A stretch of DNA of 17,804 nucleotides from Gammaproteobacteria bacterium. Lineage in GTDB: Bacteria > Pseudomonadota > Gammaproteobacteria > Chromatiales > Chromatiaceae. How positions within the stretch are numbered: the first letter of the stretch is position 1; every line of letters starts with the position of its first letter. A program made the translations under genes and the position numbers. This document shows positions 14,478 through 17,804 of the stretch, piece after piece. The notes below the pieces were generated by a model, which worked only from the letters and a program-made list of their open reading frames with translations, was not told the origin of the DNA and searched no databases. The stretch spans positions 1 to 17,804 of the forward strand of contig SBFV01000338.1 of assembly GCA_006227775.1 (NCBI GenBank), in the 5' to 3' direction.

Positions 14478-14681
14478 ATGATCAAGCTACCCTTCAGTCG
14501 GAAACCCACGGAAGAGGCCAGCGTCAAGTCGAGCGTTGCCTTCGCTGCCTATTGCGAGGCCGAGCGGGAAAGGCGGCGCGATACCACCGCTGGCCTGGAC
14601 GAGCAGCGCTTCCAGGCGGCGATGGATCTGGCCCTGGAGCGCCTGCGCGCTTATGAAGCGAAGGAGGAGGATCGTTCATGA
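14478..14681 (+). CDS. Small charged helical protein, uncharacterised (67 aa)
   Basis: I do not recognise this protein. It has 67 residues, starts MIKLPFSRKP, and continues with a mostly charged, probably alpha-helical region (AAYCEAERERRRDTTAGLD and then MDLALERLRAYEAKEEDRS). It has no signal peptide or membrane segment. Coding status is supported by an AGGAGG site 7 bases before the ATG and by the ATGA overlap with the next gene: its TGA (14679-14681) overlaps the ATPase ATG at 14678. That overlap implies translational coupling, and coupling often goes with partners in a complex. It may be a small accessory subunit or regulator of the ATPase. Confidence 0.7.
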   Translation: MIKLPFSRKPTEEASVKSSVAFAAYCEAERERRRDTTAGLDEQRFQAAMDLALERLRAYEAKEEDRS

Positions 14682-16594
14682 TCATTCTGCGTCTCGAGGC
14701 CGAGCGCCTGCATCGCTACCGGGTCCTGCGCCTGGCCGATCTGCCGGAGCGGGGCATCATTGGCCTGAGCGGCGACAATGAGAGCGGCAAGAGCGCCATC
14801 GGCGAGATCATCTGTTTTGCCCTCTTCGGCCGTACCTTCGCCCTGGCGGGTGAACGTATCGGTAAGCTGGTGCACTGGGGGGCCGGGGAGGGCGCCGTGA
14901 CCCTCCGCTTCCGCGTCAAGGGAAAAAGCTACGAGGTCAGCCGTCATCTGGCCCGTGACGGGGCCCAGTCGGCGCGCTTGATCCAGCTCGATGCGCCCGC
15001 CGAACCCCTGGCGCGGGCCGAGGGCGTCAACCAAGCCATCAGCCGCCTGGTTGGTTTTGGCTTCGACGACTACGTCGAGACCTGTTATCTCGCCCAGCGC
15101 GAGATTGCCTCTCCCCATCCCCATAGCCCCGCGGTACGCGCCATGGTGGGCGCCGTGCCCCTGGTCACTTGCGCCGCCCGGCTTGGCGAGGAAATCCGTC
15201 AGGCCGAGGCAGACTTGGCCCTGCGGCGAGAGCGCCAGCAGGCCCTGAGGGCGGAGGAGGCCCAACTGGCCCCAGGGGCCGGGCGCATCGAGGCCCTGGA
15301 ACGTCAACTGGCGGAGATCGACGAACGGTCGGGGCGTCTGGCCGAGCGCCTGCGGGCCTTGCAAGCCGCGGGGGACGAATACAGCTCCGCCTATCGTCGC
15401 CATCGAAGTCACACCGCCCGCCGTGCCCTGGCCGGACTCTTCGCCAATGTCGCCTTGCTGGCCGTCCTGGCGCTGGGCGCCCTCTGGGCCATGATCCACT
15501 ACCAGCCCGATACCTGGCCCATGCCGGTCATCATCGCCTGGCTGGAGAGCCTGATCGCGGAAACCGGCCTGAAGGCTCATGGCGTCATTCTGGCTATCGC
15601 CTTCCTCTTCGGGGGGTTCCTCTTCCTGTCCTGGCTCTGGCTGGGGCTGTTGGCGTTGGGGTTGCGGCGGCGGCGGGCGTGGGCACGACGGCTGGCCCAG
15701 GAATTGGACCGGTTGGATGGCCTCGAGCCCCTGCCGGCGCGCCTGGGGGAGGCCCCGGGACACGGAGGGGTCGCCGCGGGCGATGTCGAGCCGGGGGGCC
15801 CTGGTGCTGGTCCCCGGTTTGACGGGGACCTGGAGGTTTTCGTCGACCGTCCGGACGTGGAACGGCGTGCCCGCCTGCGCCAGCGTATTCTGCTCCTGGA
15901 GGCCGCGGTCTCGGAGGTCTGTAGCGCACTGGAACATGAGGTGGTATGGCTCAAGCGCGACATGGAACGTCTGGGGGCCTGGCGAACCGCCGCTCAGAAC
16001 GGACTGGCGCGGCTGCGCAGTGATGGTCAGCGTCATCGGGATCTGACCCGAGAGCTGGTCCAGCTCGAGCAGGAGATCGCGGCGGCGGAGGATTGGATCG
16101 CCACCCGCCGGCTGGCCCACGAACTCCTGGAGGGCGCCGCGCGGGAGATGTCCCGCCGTTTCAGCGGGGGATTGCGGGATATGGTCAGCCGGGCCCTGCC
16201 GCGCTTCACCGAAGGCCACTATGAATTTCTCGAGGTGGACGAGGATCTGCAGATCCGGGTCTATTCCAGCGACAAGCGCAACCTGCTGGATCTGGACGAG
16301 ATCTCCAGCGGGACCCAGCGCCAGATCATGCTGGCGTTACGTCTTGGCCTGTCCCAGGAACTGGTAGCCCGCCGGGTGCGGGATGATCAGTTCGTCTTCC
16401 TCGACGAACCCTTCGCCTTCTTCGACAGTCGCCGGTTGCGCGGCGCGCTGAAGAATCTCTCGGAGTTGGGGGGGGACTTGACCCAATACTGGGTGGTGGC
16501 CCAACGCTTCCCCCAGGACGCACCCATCGGACTCGAGATCGCCTGTGGCCAGCACCCCGATACTTTGACCCACGGGTTTCCGGAGGTTGCCTAA
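14678..16594 (+). CDS. Rad50/SbcC/YhaN-like SMC-type ATPase with a central transmembrane hairpin
   Basis: A 638-residue protein with a split ABC-type nucleotide-binding head. The N-terminal part has Walker A GDNESGKS (32-39) and a Rad50-like Q-loop YLAQREI (around 138-143). The C-terminal part has the signature SSGTQRQ (543-549) and Walker B FVFLDEPFAFFD (572-583). Two coiled-coil arms (about 168-245 and 393-480) flank two hydrophobic segments, 249-273 and 302-329, with about 28 residues between them. In Rad50 and SbcC the arms end in a CxxC zinc hook; here that place is taken by the membrane hairpin and a Gly-rich linker (357-380), and there is no CxxC. The head should be cytosolic and only the loop periplasmic. 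YhaN-type proteins share this idea. No SbcD/YhaO-like nuclease gene is adjacent. The gene is coupled by ATGA overlap to the 67-residue ORF and follows an exoribonuclease gene. The function is unknown; DNA- or RNA-end processing at the membrane is inference. Confidence 0.85.
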   Translation: MIILRLEAERLHRYRVLRLADLPERGIIGLSGDNESGKSAIGEIICFALFGRTFALAGERIGKLVHWGAGEGAVTLRFRVKGKSYEVSRHLARDGAQSARLIQLDAPAEPLARAEGVNQAISRLVGFGFDDYVETCYLAQREIASPHPHSPAVRAMVGAVPLVTCAARLGEEIRQAEADLALRRERQQALRAEEAQLAPGAGRIEALERQLAEIDERSGRLAERLRALQAAGDEYSSAYRRHRSHTARRALAGLFANVALLAVLALGALWAMIHYQPDTWPMPVIIAWLESLIAETGLKAHGVILAIAFLFGGFLFLSWLWLGLLALGLRRRRAWARRLAQELDRLDGLEPLPARLGEAPGHGGVAAGDVEPGGPGAGPRFDGDLEVFVDRPDVERRARLRQRILLLEAAVSEVCSALEHEVVWLKRDMERLGAWRTAAQNGLARLRSDGQRHRDLTRELVQLEQEIAAAEDWIATRRLAHELLEGAAREMSRRFSGGLRDMVSRALPRFTEGHYEFLEVDEDLQIRVYSSDKRNLLDLDEISSGTQRQIMLALRLGLSQELVARRVRDDQFVFLDEPFAFFDSRRLRGALKNLSELGGDLTQYWVVAQRFPQDAPIGLEIACGQHPDTLTHGFPEVA

Positions 16595-16724
16595 GGAGCA
16601 AGGAAGCCCGGGCACCTGCACCCTTGCCGATTAAATGCCCGGCCAAGGGTTGTCAGGTTAAGTGAAGAGGTATCCGTAGCTTTCAGCCACCGCACCGTCC
16701 ACTCGGCTTATTGATTCGTGATGA

Positions 16725-16763
16725 CCAGACCCCTGGCGGGGAACCGAGGTGATCGGGGTCTGG
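16725..16763. terminator. Hairpin between convergent ATPase and mepK genes
   Basis: CCAGACCCC (16725-16733) pairs perfectly with GGGGTCTGG (16755-16763) around a 21-base loop. It lies between the ends of two convergent genes and fits a bidirectional terminator, though without a T-tract. The remaining 16595-16825 stretch shows no gene. Confidence 0.5.
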
Positions 16764-16786
16764 GTAGGGGGTATCAGGGGGTGGGG
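16755..16786 (+). other. G-quadruplex-like tract
   Basis: Five runs of 3-5 G (16755-16758, 16762-16764, 16767-16771, 16777-16781, 16783-16786) with loops of 1-5 bases fit the usual G-quadruplex pattern on the plus strand. The tract overlaps the right arm of the hairpin at 16725-16763, so the two structures would compete. Confidence 0.5.
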
Positions 16787-16825
16787 AGGACGCGGGGAGG
16801 CCAGTCCCCGGTCCTGAACACAGGT

Positions 16826-17356
16826 CTAGGCCCGCCAAGTGCGCACAGGCCCCGTGTCCAGATGGACGAAGCTGGATCTACCATAGGAACCCACGCCACC
16901 GCGACCCAGGTCGATGGCCGCTTCGCGCAGGCGGGAATTGGAACAACCCTCGAAGCTCACGTCGATCGCCATGCCACTGATATGGTAGCTGTTGCGCGCC
17001 ACCCTTTTGGAGGCACGGCGTAACTGGGCGTTGCTGTTGGGAGAGCGGTAGCCGCTGAAAACCTCGATTTCGCACTCCTCACCGTGGATGCGCCCTTGCA
17101 GGTCATACAGGAGGTCGAAGAGTTTGGGGTCCATGTAGGTGCTCTCACCATTGCGGTGATCGCGCAGAAAATGATTGAGTTTGGCCAGGGAATCCCGCTG
17201 ATAGCTAGCGCCAATACGGTAGGCGATGCGTATTCTTTCGTCGGTATGCGCATTGCGCAGGCAGAGAAGGCGGGCCTTTTCGGAGGATATCTTAGTGGCG
17301 AAGGCGGGTGCCGTAACAGCGGAAAGGGCGAGGCCAAGGAAATATCGCCGGTTCAT
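16826..17356 (-). CDS. mepK: MepK (YcbK)-type murein endopeptidase, M15/DUF882 family
   Basis: A 176-residue exported protein. The N-terminus MNRRYFLGLALSAVTAPAFA is a signal peptide with a twin-arginine-like RRYFLG and an AFA cleavage site after residue 20. The mature domain matches E. coli MepK from memory: LAKLNHFLRDHRNG, DPKLFDLLYDLQG, SGYRSPNSNAQLR, NSYHISGMAIDVSFEG, and GGVGSYGRSSFVHLDTGPVRTW. Likely zinc ligands are H125, D132 and H165. MepK cleaves peptide crosslinks in peptidoglycan, with activity on 3-3 crosslinks, to let the wall expand. It is transcribed away from the window's end from a good -10 (TATAAT) about 46 bases upstream, and its ribosome binding site is weak. An NRRY start typical of Tat substrates suggests export in folded form. 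Confidence 0.88.
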   Translation of the reverse strand: MNRRYFLGLALSAVTAPAFATKISSEKARLLCLRNAHTDERIRIAYRIGASYQRDSLAKLNHFLRDHRNGESTYMDPKLFDLLYDLQGRIHGEECEIEVFSGYRSPNSNAQLRRASKRVARNSYHISGMAIDVSFEGCSNSRLREAAIDLGRGGVGSYGRSSFVHLDTGPVRTWRA

Positions 17357-17401
17357 TCGTTAACCCCGTAGTCGTCATTCGGATAAATCCAGTGGGTGGC
17401 G

Positions 17402-17429
17402 ATTATAGTCAGAAAAATGTGTCCCGCAA
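17402..17429 (-). promoter_or_regulatory. Promoter of mepK
   Basis: On the reverse strand a perfect TATAAT (17407 to 17402) lies 16 bases after TTGCGG (17429 to 17424), within AT-rich sequence. It would give a leader of about 40 bases before the ATG at 17356. Confidence 0.55.
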
Positions 17430-17804
17430 CAATAATTTGAGTCCTTTTTCAACTAATTGACCGCGTGTCATTCAATTAACTTGTCGCCTGTGCGCGACGA
17501 ACAAATGATTGATGGATAACTTGATTGAGTGACCGGAAATGCCGCCGCGGGTGAAGGCATCCGGAAAACGTGAATTGCTTGAGTGGTTTGATAGTCCCGG
17601 ATCTACATGGAACAACGCGAAAAGAGGTTTGACCGCAAATGTCGCTATTGTACAACGCGTTTTGTTCGCGCAACCAACAAGGGTCTGGATCAACCAGCGA
17701 GCAGGATGGATCCGTGTCTTCTCTCCCGCGATTCCCTTGTCAGGTGCCCGTCGCTCCCCTGTCTCCCTGGTCTTAGGCTACTGCCGAGCTGGCCTGGGAC
17801 GAGA
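17430..17804. other. Gene-free, comparatively AT-rich stretch at the window end
   Basis: No convincing gene is seen. Up to about 17690 the base composition is visibly more AT-rich than anywhere else in the window, then it returns to GC-rich. GTCGC-CTGTGC-GCGAC (17485-17500) is a short inverted repeat. The GCGCGA(C)GAACAAA text near 17495-17508 recurs inverted near 17661-17673 (TTTTGTTCGCGC). The only open frames are TTG-started, about 70 codons, and unlike known proteins. Confidence 0.4.

Noticed and set aside
14651..16219. Long open frame (over 500 codons) on the reverse strand under the SMC-like ATPase gene
   Set aside because: Gln/Gly/Pro-rich translation typical of antisense frames in GC-rich DNA; the forward frame has intact ATPase motifs and a coupled start.
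17472..17693. 73-codon reverse frame at the window end
   Set aside because: TTG start, no ribosome binding site, no similarity I can recognise, and AT-richer surroundings; coding is not supported.

Overview
This is a GC-rich (by eye about two-thirds G+C) bacterial chromosome segment. It carries gammaproteobacterial housekeeping genes: YgfZ, MepK/YcbK, a DegP/DegQ protease, an Ahr/YjgB-type aldehyde reductase and a class II ribonucleotide reductase. Together with an FNR-type regulator these suggest a facultative or anaerobic gammaproteobacterium; a purple-sulfur-type (Chromatiales) host would fit, but that is inference. No rRNA, tRNA, CRISPR array, prophage or insertion sequence is visible.

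Layout. Positions 2-430 hold the end of an OmpA-family gene. It is followed by a two-gene Suf-type iron-sulfur assembly module (sufC-like ATPase, sufB/D-like scaffold, 440-2136), then a GNAT acetyltransferase (2395-3267) and a PuuE-type polysaccharide deacetylase/allantoinase with a low-complexity insert (3350-4345). After a stretch with two similar GGGGAGAGG hairpins comes a reverse-strand Do-family periplasmic protease (4582-6132), divergent from a small heat shock protein gene (6495-6977). A perfect hairpin at 7025-7051 separates that gene from the convergent nrdJ (7057-9033). Behind nrdJ, on the same strand, lies a Crp/Fnr regulator (9164-9871). Its control region contains a 9-of-10 FNR box inside a promoter reading towards the divergent aldehyde reductase gene ahr (10007-11026). 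Then come ygfZ (reverse, 11222-12259) and a forward cassette: an RNB-domain exoribonuclease (12484-14391), a 67-residue charged protein (14478-14681) and a Rad50/YhaN-like ATPase (14678-16594). That ATPase carries a two-helix membrane hairpin where Rad50 has its zinc hook. A terminator hairpin with a G-quadruplex-like tract separates it from reverse-strand mepK (16826-17356). The window ends in a comparatively AT-rich, apparently gene-free stretch.

How the genes connect. Two themes stand out. The first is oxygen and redox: Suf-type Fe-S assembly, YgfZ (linked to Fe-S enzymes), an oxygen-independent B12-type reductase and an FNR-like regulator whose own promoter region holds an FNR box. The second is envelope and protein quality: OmpA, DegP/Q, Hsp20 and MepK. 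The least described part is the RNB / small protein / membrane-SMC-like ATPase cassette. It recalls the Bacillus yhaM-yhaN pairing of a 3'-5' exoribonuclease with a YhaN ATPase, but uses a different nuclease family.
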